DNA from: Acanthopleura granulata
Taxonomy: Eukaryota; Mollusca; Polyplacophora; Chitonida; Chitonidae
Assembly: GCA_016165875.1 (NCBI GenBank)
Contig: JABBOT010000008.1
Span: 1,974,409 to 2,038,408, forward strand
Direction: 5' to 3'
Length of the DNA stretch: 64,000 nt
Under the pieces are notes generated by a model. The model saw only the letters and a list, made by a program, of their open reading frames with translations, searched no databases and was not told the origin of the DNA. Positions 1 to 9,794 of this stretch are shown here, piece by piece (the stretch's first letter is position 1; each line of letters starts with the position of its first letter). A program made the position numbers and the translations under genes.

Positions 1-17
1 TTGAATATCTTTGGCAG

Positions 18-181
18 GCCATTATCTATCACCTATTTGACTATCTGTGAGGAGGACTGCGGTTACCTGAGGGTTGTAGAGAAGGTCGATGGCGATAGCT
101 GTGAGTACGAGAATCAAGAACCGCTCCCTTATTTCCTGTACAGCCCATACCCAGACAGGTGCGCGGTGTGGAGCGATCCAG
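18..181 (+). other. Possible internal exon at the left edge
   Basis: A frame open from base 1 to a stop at 205-207 could hold an exon. A 3' splice-like end (ctttggcag) lies just before base 18, and a good donor (ccag|gtaaga) follows base 181. The intervening frame encodes a Cys-containing stretch with CEEDCGY, EPLPYFLYSPYPDR and CAVWSD. No family is recognised, and the rest of any gene would lie to the left or in later exons I cannot identify. The opposite strand is also open here with a hydrophobic reading, so even the strand is uncertain. Confidence 0.2.
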
Positions 182-2387
182 GTAAGACTATTTATAAGCA
201 ATTGTAGAAAAGTTAAGGTTTCGTGAGGAGGTGAACACTTTCGTTTCAATTTCTACATGACTGATTGTGCCATTGCCATGGTGCGACTGACATGATGATT
301 GCCTTTTAGTCTCTAGCACAAACAAGGCATTGAATCAGTTGCGTCATTGGTTATATGAAATTTTGGTGAATCCTTTTGACATTTTTGTACGGCCTTAGGT
401 GGGCGGTAAAGGTAAACGTTAACGGTTAAAGTGAAGCTACCTTTGTATGTTGTATGCAAAGAGGTCACGTTCTTTCCATAAAACATGGTACAGACATTCA
501 GTCCGCTCTGCAGGTGGAAATCTAGAAGTCGCATTTTGGCAAGTTCGTCAAGTACATGTCAAGGGACGATGGGTTGCTCTGGATTTTCTGCTCTATTCCA
601 CCCATGAAGCTGAATGCCGTCTGGAATACTCTAGAGCACTCTAGAGTTAAACAAAGATTAATCAAATCAAAGCACCCTTTTCTGTGTCTCTCCGCAGTTC
701 TAGCCCGGAAAGCCCGACCAAGCCATTTATTCTGGAATGCTGTCCGTACATCTAGTACATTTTGGTAAAATATAATTTTTGCAACGGATTCGCAACCAAT
801 CGATTACCAAGGCTGGAATGAGCATTCATAGAAAACGAAACGCTCACATGTCCAAAGTAGACGTCTTTTCCTCAATTGAAATTTCATCTTTTCAAACCAA
901 AGGTGAAATTCTGTTTACCTGTGAGCGTTGTTAAGTGCTAAACTGCTGTCAGGCGGAAAAATGTTTTCTTTAGCGCAACGGATGCCTTTAATGCCAAATA
1001 AGTCACAGGATCAAATCCGACTCCCGCCTTCTCGAAAGTCATATGTTTTGTCCCGTTCATCTTCAATAACCCATAAGTCTGATCGTATCCACCTATTAAG
1101 TGTTATTAGGTCATATGAATCATATAAATTCGTGCTACCGGCCTTATACACCGACCAAGTAAATACACCATTCAAGTATCATAGATTCCAAATAACACGA
1201 TCTCCTTGCTCGGCGTCAAGTTAAACCTACACATAACTTCAGATTGAACTAAATACAAAATATGTGCGTTTGTTTTTGTTTCAGAGGAGGCGAGGATTGC
1301 CGATCGGTTGGTAATTTCCGTTATGGTATGTGACCACGGGCTGGACTATTTCAGTTTAAGTGATCACATCGCCATTTTGTCTCATCCGTAATGGCTTCGA
1401 CGACGGCATGCGGAGCATCTCCTCATCTTGGTATCTTAAGGTTTTTGATCCATTCTGTTTTTGTGCATACACTTCTTCCCTATTAATAATAGGATTCGTG
1501 CAATTTGTAATCCAAGAATGTTCGATAAACAGCCGAATTTTGCCATAAGTCTTTTTATGTGGTGTACTTTGAGAAAGATCTCTGAGGATTTCGTTTAGGC
1601 AGTTTGTATTTAAAATGAATAAATGCAGTCCAGCAAATGTTCACAGGACATTTTAAGCCATTCAATCATAGCTTCTTCGGTGTAGTTTTGTCACCATTAG
1701 CGACAAGCTGAAGTTGTATCTCTTATATTTAATCTATAGCATTGACACCTAGGCCGTTTGGGATTAACTCGGGTTTAGGTATTCTCTGTGTAATAACCAT
1801 GCAAAGTGTCTAGGGATATAATTCAAAGTCCAGGCTGTGTTTATATACAGAATCTGCTTGGGGCTGTATATCAGGGGTAGTTTCAGCAAGTCTTCTGCCT
1901 CCAGATTGACTAACATGAACACCTTGGTGTTATGGCTTTTGTTTGGACATTGGAGCTCATTTAATTCCAGAATATTTTACTTCAACGAGATATTTGTTGA
2001 GAAAACCACTGCAACCCGGTAAATACCGGAAACACTTTCTGACGTAAATACGAAGTCAGTCCAGTTGTAAGTGGACCGATAGTTCAAAGCTAATGGATCC
2101 TCAGGCAAATCAGGAGAGACCATTATATATATATACAACCATCATTATCCAAATCTTCAAAAGTTGCCGTTATTTGTTTTGATTGTAACTGTTCTTAAAT
2201 GAACTGAAATATTATGCAATCATGATAGATTTTCCACGAAGGGTACTTTAAAGCCAGGATTATTAGTTTTTTTTAGCAGCTTTCAGAAATGCGGCCAAAC
2301 TTTTGTGGGGAATATTGGTGCGCCAGTGGCTGATAACTGCGCGTCAGTGCTATTTTTGGCTCGTCTATAGGAATTCTCGCAAGAATG
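182..2387. other. No gene seen
   Basis: The stretch is AT-rich. Open frames are under 100 codons, mostly start at non-ATG codons and resemble no family I know. There are no clear repeats apart from a short ATAT run near 2124. Confidence 0.5.
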
Positions 2388-2570
2388 TGATTGGCTGGCT
2401 TCCTCTCTGGCCGTACGTGGGAAGGTCTGCCAGCAACATGCAAATGGTGCTTGGTTTTCCGTGGGCTCTGCCCGGTTTCCACCCACCATTATGCTGGCCA
2501 TCGTCGTATCAATATAAGTCAAATATTCCTGATTACCGGTACAGCGTGAAACAACAAAGAAATAAATATT
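2388..2570 (+). repeat. SINE copy, 5'-truncated
   Basis: This is the central and 3' part of the common SINE of this window. In order it carries ggcttcctctctggccgtac, ggaaggtctgccagcaac, a gggctctgcccggtttcc-like block, accattatgctggcc and a degraded AAATA-rich tail. The tRNA-like head is missing or unrecognisable. Open frames on either strand here are by-products of the repeat. Confidence 0.75.
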
Positions 2571-3584
2571 TATGCGTCATGTCACAACTCACGGTCGTCA
2601 TTTGCATTATGAGGACTTCTTACATGTTCAGTTGAAAAATAGTAAAATTATTTCTTTCTTGCACTTGACACTGTAAAACCAAAACAACAAAAACACTTTG
2701 GAACGCCATGGAAGCTACCATGTAGTTACCTCCCCTTGTTCTAGTCTTCAGCGGTAAATGATTTAGTTATATATTGCATTGGTTTTTATCTCCATACATA
2801 AAAGCATACCCGACGGTTGGCATGGAAACCCTACTGCCGGATTAAGCCGTAGCACTTCACCAGCTACTTGACAAACCTCATGATTTTACACTACACCCGA
2901 TCTGTAATGATTCTGTGTAGCCTACTGTCTGATCGGAGAATGACGGGCAGGTACGGGACCACACAGAAAGTCTGAATTAGCCAAACGAGGATCCTACTAT
3001 AACGGGGCACTGAAACAAAACTCTGGTGTATAAACCCTATGTATAATTAATTACATATACTTCTGGGCTCGCCAAAATGTGGCACAACTTGCTTATTATT
3101 TTGCTGGTAAGCTTCTTAGACTTGTTGCTGTTGCTACATTTTCGGGTAGAGCAAGCTGTGCGGTCTTGAGTATGGCGTAAAACATCAATTGAATAAATGA
3201 ATACATATCAGAATCTGCATGCCGAAGCAAGTAGCCTTGAACTTGTGCATTACATTTCACAGCCTCTGCGCTTTGTGAGGAGACCAGTTCTTGGGCACTT
3301 CCCGTACAATTGCAATTTGCATAAAAAAAACTCGCCGAGCAGCTTTACAGGGCGTTTTTGTATCATATAAAAGACTCCAGCATATTGTGTAAATTCATAG
3401 TTGCGTCGACAGTGTGATAAATGGTAAGTGGTGAAAATTACCTCAGTTAAGCTTTCATACTTTGAATGTAAATGCTTAAATAGTGGCAACGCAGAAATAT
3501 GTCAAACAAATTCATCGCATGCAGAAAAGAATCGCCTCAAAACAAACACGTCTCTATGTGACGATGGCAACTGGGTGGGGTGGG
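2571..3584. other. No confirmed gene; one signal-peptide-like start
   Basis: No gene is established. At 3077 an ATG in a favourable context (gccaaaATG) opens the hydrophobic peptide MWHNLLIILL, followed directly by a donor-like ctg|gtaagc at 3106/3107. It could be a first coding exon carrying a signal peptide. No downstream exon was found, so this stays speculative. Confidence 0.25.
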
Positions 3585-3740
3585 GGTATTTATTTATTTG
3601 ATTGGTGTTTTACGCCGTACTAAAGAATATTTCACATATACGACAGTGGGGCAGTACCGTGGAAGAAATCCCACGACCATCTGCAGGTTGCTGACAGACT
3701 TTCCCATGGGAGAGGGGCGGGTGGGTTGGTATTAAATCCA
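3585..3740 (-). repeat. SINE copy, 3' part
   Basis: A reverse-orientation copy of the common SINE. It starts with the (TTTA)n tail complement at about 3588, then gattggtgttttacgccgta, a degraded aagaatatttcac block and a tcccacgaccatctgcaggt block. It has several internal deletions, and the head is not recognisable. Confidence 0.75.
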
Positions 3741-4117
3741 GCAGTATGCTAAAAGGCTTTTAGCACTGTAAAACTTCATCAGCTAACCAATCTGTAGAAT
3801 TAAAAAATAGTATCCTGAATCCTCTCAGAACACCAAAAATTGGGACCAGAATCGATTGGTTGACAATACTTCGCAATGCCAACTGTAAATATATGAAATG
3901 AGTTTCAGGGAATACACAGATAAAATCGCCTGGTGGTACATGGATACACATTCTTAAAACAGTTGTGTGGATACTCATTCTCAAAACACTCGTATGGATA
4001 CCCATTCTCAAAACAGTGAAGATGTTGGTCACGTAACGAAGGAGATGTGGAGATGTACTCCTTGGTCTGACAGGTTCACCTATATAGGAGTAGTGAAATA
4101 TTTGGCCCAGAAGTCGA
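3741..4117. repeat. Gene-less spacer with a 27-bp triplet repeat
   Basis: Three tandem 27-bp units lie at 3942-4022, each beginning ggatac followed by cattctcaaaacac-like sequence. Because 27 is a multiple of three, the minus strand stays open and reads a 9-residue repeat (VLRMGIHTS-like). I see no other evidence that it is translated. Nothing else is recognised before the inverted-repeat element begins. Confidence 0.6.
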
Positions 4118-4715
4118 CTATCATTTTCTTATGGAATTGAGGAGCAGCTGAACACTGCAGAAGTAAGGGCTTTTTCCTTTTATGTAGTGCGGAACAGCTC
4201 CTCACTACATAATAAGTAAGGGTTTTGTTCTTTAGTGCGGAGTGCGGAGCAGCTGGGAATGCTCTGGATAAAAAATGCTGTCAAATTGTGTGAAGGTTGT
4301 TGAAAGTTCTGGAGAAAATAAATAAATATAAAAAAAAAGCTGGAGGTAGGTTTGACTGTGTACTCTCAGTGCATTCTACATTATAAGGAAGAAGTTGTAA
4401 ATGAAAGGAATAAATGGAAGGAATTCCCTGTCGTAGGGAAACAAATTGAGGGTATCCCCTGCTCTGCCTACTTGGTTTGGAGCTTGTTATGCGACGTCAT
4501 GGTGTATGCCGTCACGCGTGTCGGGGGAAATCCGGGAGTCGCTCGTCTGTTGGCTGATTGACTGTAAGTATATACATACTCACATTCATTCACACTCATA
4601 AACAATGGACAATCATACAAAAAAAATTAATGAATATACATACATAGAGACAAAGATTGTGTTCCGATTGAAAGTTCTCTTTGGGAAGAGATGGTTGGCC
4701 CTGATAAGGGCCTTT
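4118..4715 (+). repeat. Left terminal inverted repeat
   Basis: About 600 bp matching, in inverted and colinear order, segments of 9795-10875. It is shorter than the right arm: the stretch equivalent to about 10030-10660 is reduced to roughly 150 bp. It contains a 25-bp near-palindrome (4184-4208), a gacgtca motif (4493-4499), an inward-facing TATA-like tatataca (about 4569) followed by aacaATGG at 4601-4608, and on the complementary strand a histone-type stem-loop (4697-4712). Percent identity was not computed. Confidence 0.75.
4671..4712 (-). terminator. Histone-type 3' stem-loop and downstream element, left arm
   Basis: On the minus strand 4712-4697 reads GGCCCTTATCAGGGCC, a 6-bp stem with a 4-base loop. 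About 10 bases further on is a purine-rich AAAGAGAAC-type element (4671-4686). Both match the 3'-end signals of replication-dependent histone mRNAs, although the loop is TATC rather than TTTC. The gene it would serve would run leftwards from the element interior, where no histone is encoded. Function is inferred from form and from the better-preserved partner at 9799. Confidence 0.55.
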
Positions 4716-5915
4716 GAATTTGAGGGCGTTGCCTGTGTGTTCTCTCTGTCGCTATACTGTCGTACTTCTAAGATTTGGATATCGTTTTCCTGTTCCGAGT
4801 CTTCTGAGTTGACCTAGTTGTCTGAAGCTGGTAATGGTAGTGGAGATGGAGATCGAGGTGGAGGTGAAGGTTGTGTGTTGCCCCGAACTCTAGCCGTCCG
4901 AGCTCTCCAATCCTGACGTGTGACCATCGCCCTTCAAGAGTACATCAGCTATCATTCAGCGTCTTCAAACTCTGAGTTAACATTCACGGGCCGATGGGAT
5001 GGTAGTCTAAATGGCCGTGGTTATTGCATGTCATTCGCTCATACGATCAGGACAATTGTGGTCTGCGAATACAAGTCGTCTCGCATTGTCTTGTTGCTTT
5101 GTTGATAGGTTGATAGGTTGACCTTTGTCTCGCCTCCTCACCTGCCAGATAGAGCGGCTCATCGGCCGGTAGCGACCTGGCTGGGTATTGGTATGGACCA
5201 TGGGGAGTGGAATCCCCGTGCTGTGCAACGCTTGAATACAGCCGTGTGTGGACAATATTACTTGTGTTTCTTTCTTCAGCATGCTTGATTACGGACAATG
5301 GACCGTATTGTACAAACGTTTACAGCCCCACCCACTATCTATGACATTGATTTTTGGGTGTATGATTGAACAGACCACATGTTTGGTATTCTCCCGCCGT
5401 CCCTTTTCGATTAATAATATATGCATTCATGAGGATTGTAAATACATAATTGGATAAATCATATGTTATGACTTGTTTGTTCTTTGAAAGATCATAATAA
5501 AAATGCGATCTCACCAAAAAAAAAGGAAAAAAAAAAAAAACTGTGTTTTGTGTCTGCTTTTCAATTCTTCATTTCTTTAGTTTGGTTTGTGCTCAGATCG
5601 AAGGTTCTACTTCGGGAGATATGGAAAGCACTGACAAGAGTTGCTGGATTAGGAATATGGAGGGTCGGCTGGCAGGCAGGCTCTCAAATTGGTTGGCTGA
5701 TTGGTAGGCAGGGAGATTAACTGATAGGCTGGGAGAAAGGTGGGTAAGCGGGCTGGTATCCTGACTGGTCCGCTCGACTACCTGCTCGGCAGGCAGGCAG
5801 GGAGGTTGGTTGATCGGCTGATCGGCTGATCGGCTGAACCGTAGGGGTGGGAGGGGGCGGGGGTGGCAGGCAGGCAGGAAGGCAGACAGGTGTGCAAGCA
5901 GGCTGTTCCGTGGCA
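4716..5915 (-). other. Uncharacterised left interior of the element
   Basis: If the stem-loop at 4697 marks a 3' end, a minus-strand gene should lie here. The best candidate frames are two overlapping 83-codon frames at 5298-5047 and 5282-5031, the former reading HGPYQYPARSLPADEPLYL. They match no family I recognise and are followed by stops. From 5650 to 5900 the plus strand is G-rich and low-complexity (ggcaggcaggcaggga, three ggctgatc repeats). The proline-rich minus-strand frames there are products of that composition. Confidence 0.35.
5844..5863 (+). other. G-quadruplex-type motif
   Basis: Four runs of at least three Gs (ggggtgggagggggcggggg) are separated by single bases, a classic G-quadruplex pattern on the plus strand. 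It lies just beyond the 3' end of the polymerase relic. Folding is not shown by sequence alone. Confidence 0.6.
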
Positions 5916-5919
5916 TCTA

Positions 5920-8855
5920 AATATATGGTGCTCACACTATCCTCCAACACTTCCCGCTTGCCGTATAAATAAGTGAAGGTATCCTTGTGCTGTACGTACA
6001 AGCACATCGTTTGTGTGCTCTCACACGCATCCCTCGGTTCACGCCGTCTGGTCTATGCTCTTCGCTGAGCATGGACAGATACAGATCTTACTCTACTTGC
6101 CGCCTGGTCACCTCTTTGCTCACCTCTGTGCCCACTCCCGTTCTCCCCCCCCCCCCAGCAATAATACGTTTTGGAGCAGAGACCGACAATGACATTCCCA
6201 GTCCATTCCAATTTAAAGAGGCCCGTCGTGCGCTTGTAGCTCTGATAACGGTGTCGCCGGGGAAAGCAGCGGTCATGCTCCGCTTTGTAAGCCTCCCGCA
6301 GCTCTGATTTCACCAGAGACTCCCAGTCGGGATCAGACCATGCCATGTAAGTCGAGTCGGTGTCCATTTCACAGCCCTGCCAGTCATCACGGTCATCGAG
6401 TCATCAAGTACTTTGCGATGAAATCTTCATAAAATTCCGGCATGCGGAGTTTGGCATAGTGGTAGACCACAGTGGTAGATCTGCTAGGTTAAATTACACC
6501 GGATGGTTTTCTTGCTACACGTAACCAGCTATTCCGCCTGCCAATCAAACCAGTACTCGGCCAGTCGGGCTGGTCTACATTCCTTGGAAGCTAGTCACAA
6601 TGGACGCCAAGCAGGATAGGTATAATTCATTGGCATCAAAGCCTACAATGGCTTGGCACAACTTCCCACTCCAATTACGGGTCACTCCCTTCTCATGATA
6701 GCGGTGAAATGTGATACTGGAGCCGCCGACACTGCTATCCCTGAGGCAACAATGAAGATCTTTGCCTGCCTCGCCAATCAAAGAAAAGTAAACAGGGAGC
6801 TCATCAAACAGGTATCGGAGAGTGAGCCCGGGAATGCGAATGCATGGCTTTGTAAAAGGCTGACATTTTCCACAGGGCTTCAATAATCGGGATGACCTCC
6901 AAGTTGTTATGCCACAACAAGAGGTCTCCGAGTGTGGTCATCCCGCAGGACCTGGTAGTCTTCTTCGGAGCACACGACGTCCTTTAAGCCCTTATGGAAG
7001 GCTTCACGTTGTGATAGGGCTGTTTCCTCCAAACGAGCTTAACTGTCCACGTAGGTGTAACAAAACAGGCATTTGATCACCTCACACTCATCAAATTTTA
7101 CCCACTTGTTATAATCACCGTTCGGTACCAAGTAATTTTGCACGTTGAAACATTTCAGCCGATTCTGTGGACTTGATCATGTGGTCGTTATTCGGCTTGG
7201 TCAAGTACTTTAACACCTCGACCTTGGCCAAGTATGGGTAAAGTTGTTGCTGTATTCAATTGAAGTGATTCTTGCCAGAGTTCAGGCTCCAGATAGGAAC
7301 CTCAGTCAGGTAGACCGAAATCGCTCCTTGAATTTCTGTGTGTACGATTTTTTCTATTTGGACGTGAGATCGAGTGGTTTAGACATGACTATACTTTCGT
7401 CCCGATTATCCAGTACCCACTGGTACTGTTCAAACAGGGCCTAAAAGCTGGCTTCGCTGACCTCGGTGAGGTCTCATTGAAGGTTGGAGATTCCTCATGG
7501 ACACAAAGCACACCCTGCTGTCATACTCAGGGACAATGGTATTGAGAGACACGCTCTTGGGGATGTCAGGGGACGTCCATTCTGTCTTGCTGCTGGCGAG
7601 ATGTTCTAACCTTTCCAGGTAAGCCTCAAAGCCAAAGCAGGCTCGGTAGGGAGAGTACCTGTCATGATCGACCAAGTCTATGATGCACCCATCAACCAAC
7701 TCTTGGAAGAGGGTGGGTTTATCTTGAAGACATCTCAAAGGTAGTCGCGTTTGGTGCTTCCCGCACAGGTCTGGGCGTGGCTTTTGAACACCATTTGGGG
7801 GGGGGGGGAAGCCTTTACCGCAGGCTCCGGACAGAGAGGACCGGGTGTGTAACATACGCTTTCACCACACTGAAATGTTTCCTGTACAGACTGAGAGTTA
7901 CGATGGGAGGATAACGCCCATCTGTATGGTAAAGGATGTGAGCACACAATCTCTGGTCAACCGGCACCAGTTCATACACAAGAATGTTCAACTCAAACAG
8001 TGTCTCGACAAAATACAGCGCACTTAGGGTACTCTCCTGGAAATATTTATTTTCCATACCCTTGGCTTTCAGGTAATTTTGTAACTAGCCCTTGGGCTTA
8101 ACATCACCGTTTTGCGGGTGGACATGGTCTAAGTGAAATGCTAAGCAACATGCTTGCCACTCATCATGCTGAACATTCCCTTGCTGTGCTTTACATAATC
8201 CGGAATCTGCACCTGTGCGCCAATGGGGAGGGCACGGGGTTTATATACAAAGAACGAGACGTTGGTCAGGGTGTCCACGATCCATTTGCTCTTGGGGCGT
8301 TGTTGCCGTGCCTAGTTCAGGGGATCCGTAACCAACAGGTCACCGGCCAGTGTCTCTAGCTCCTCGTAAGACTAAATGTGTAAGGCACTCGAGTGTTGGA
8401 ACTGGTGTAGAAATACCACAGTTGGTTCGTATCCTGATGACGCAGAATAGACCGGTGGGCTAAGTTCACACGGATTGCTGCAGGCTGACCGAGAAAACAG
8501 CTGTTTTAGGTATGTGGCTAAGGGATGCAATTCCATGATTCTGAAATTATAGGTATCCTGTAAAGGTCTACAGCGATGAATATTTTGCCTCCCGTAATGC
8601 TGGCTCCGAGGGTAGCTCATCAGATGGAGGTGTGAGGGTCCGGCTCAAACGGATCAGCATTCACACCGACTGCGTCTTCGTCACTGGCAGGGCTGCTCTC
8701 AGGCTCGTCTCGTCCAGCGGACAGCCTGAGGTGGAGAAGACTAGTAGTGGCCGGTAGGGCGAGGAGGCAGCCGTAGGGATAACCGTACCAGCCTTGGGGC
8801 CGCTAAGCTCGACAGCAGGCTGGGACAGGGGATGGGATTGGGCTGACATAACAGA
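5920..8855 (-). pseudogene. Family B DNA polymerase relic (viral/organellar type)
   Basis: Minus-strand frames carry, in order, the parts of a DNA polymerase of the type B organellar/viral class. At 8360-8060 there is an N-terminal block with ALPIGAQVQIPDYVKHS. At 8057-7430 come SLYRKHFS, then FGFEAYLERLEHL and IPKSVSLNT, the start of the exonuclease region. At 7140-6900 there is the linker with REAFHKGLK. At 6883-6575 are IPGLTLRYLF and palm motif A FDANELY (6620-6640). At 6367-6053 are motif C DTDS (6353-6364), the GLFKLEW segment and LCSKTYYC. At 6007-5920 is the C-terminal GKREVLEDSVST. The reading frame changes at least five times and stops interrupt it (for example TGA codons between 6375 and 6410), so it cannot make a working enzyme. 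An ATG at about 8855 (MSAQSHPLSQ) could be the old start. The protein would have replicated the element's linear DNA; whether it was protein-primed is inference from the class and the TIRs. Confidence 0.82.
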
Positions 8856-9794
8856 AAACAAATCAGGTGTGACATTAGTTAACCAACACCACGGGTGAGA
8901 CCAGACGTCAGGCCTCCCAAGAAAAGTAACAAGAGAATTTGGTGGAGGAAATATCATGCCGCACCCCATAGGCGATGGTCACCCGGTCTACAGGCGAAGA
9001 TGCTTGCCCACTACACCCAGTCTCGACACTACAAGGCGTCTAAAAAAGACAACCCAAGGGGGCTCCCACGGGTATTTTACCGCAGGCCCCGTTACGGGAA
9101 CTTCACAGCTGCCGACGACTGCAAGTGCAAGGCCAAGTGCAGCAACAGGAACAGCGACATTAGGGGAGGCTATGAATCGCCAGGGAATTTCTACCAGTGT
9201 GTTACCCATGCCTAGTGGCTGGACCGACCGACCAACTGACCTCCATCTGACCTACTCATCGACCCTTTCCAGGCTCGTCCTAATGCTACCGAATGAATCT
9301 CATCTGAGCACTAGGGTTTTTATGTATGCTGGTGTGTCTATGTATGTATCAGACTGAGAAGGAATAACTTCTGCTACATCACACATTTTCCCCCAAGACA
9401 CTTACACATACCTCTTTTGTCCTGCATATGTAGATATAGATGCCTATGCATACACATATATAGCTATAGAGCCATATCCATAGATCTATGTACCTATACA
9501 GCTATATAACTATACATACATACTGATATACATACTTATACATTACCTGTACCTATCATGTATGTGCGAAGAGGTGCTCCGCAGAGCACTCCGCAAACAG
9601 AGCAGGGCGTTCGTCGACTTCAAGAGCGCTGAGGTGGAAGGAGAGTTTGAGTAGAACCACCGGCCCTACTCTCGCTCCCTCAAAGAAAGACATACATTTC
9701 CGGCTGGCCCTGGCAAGGGAGTACCTCCTCAAATGACAAGGGCTGGCTCTACTCTGTAGGCCTGGCTAGATTCCATCAACAACCTCGATTATTC
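8856..9794 (+). other. Right interior of the element, possible decayed plus-strand gene
   Basis: This stretch faces away from the polymerase and ends at the histone-type stem-loop. Several frames are open: a 133-codon ATG frame at 8956-9357 (Ser/Thr/Pro-rich); a Lys/Arg-rich frame ending at 9215 that has no early ATG; a 73-codon minus-strand frame at 9209-8988; and a 30-codon ATG frame at 9562-9654 (EEVLRRALRKQ). None is recognised, and none looks like a histone. The part 9420-9550 is a TATA/CATA low-complexity run. If one gene once filled this region it is now broken. Confidence 0.35.

Noticed and set aside
4605..4817. 70-codon plus-strand gene starting at the Kozak ATG in the left TIR
   Set aside because: The homologous position in the right arm runs into a stop after eight codons, and the frame crosses the stem-loop. 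It shows no protein-level conservation.
5593..5916. Proline-rich 107-codon minus-strand frame
   Set aside because: It reads the G-rich low-complexity stretch. The only meaningful part nearby is the polymerase C-terminal block at 5920-6007.
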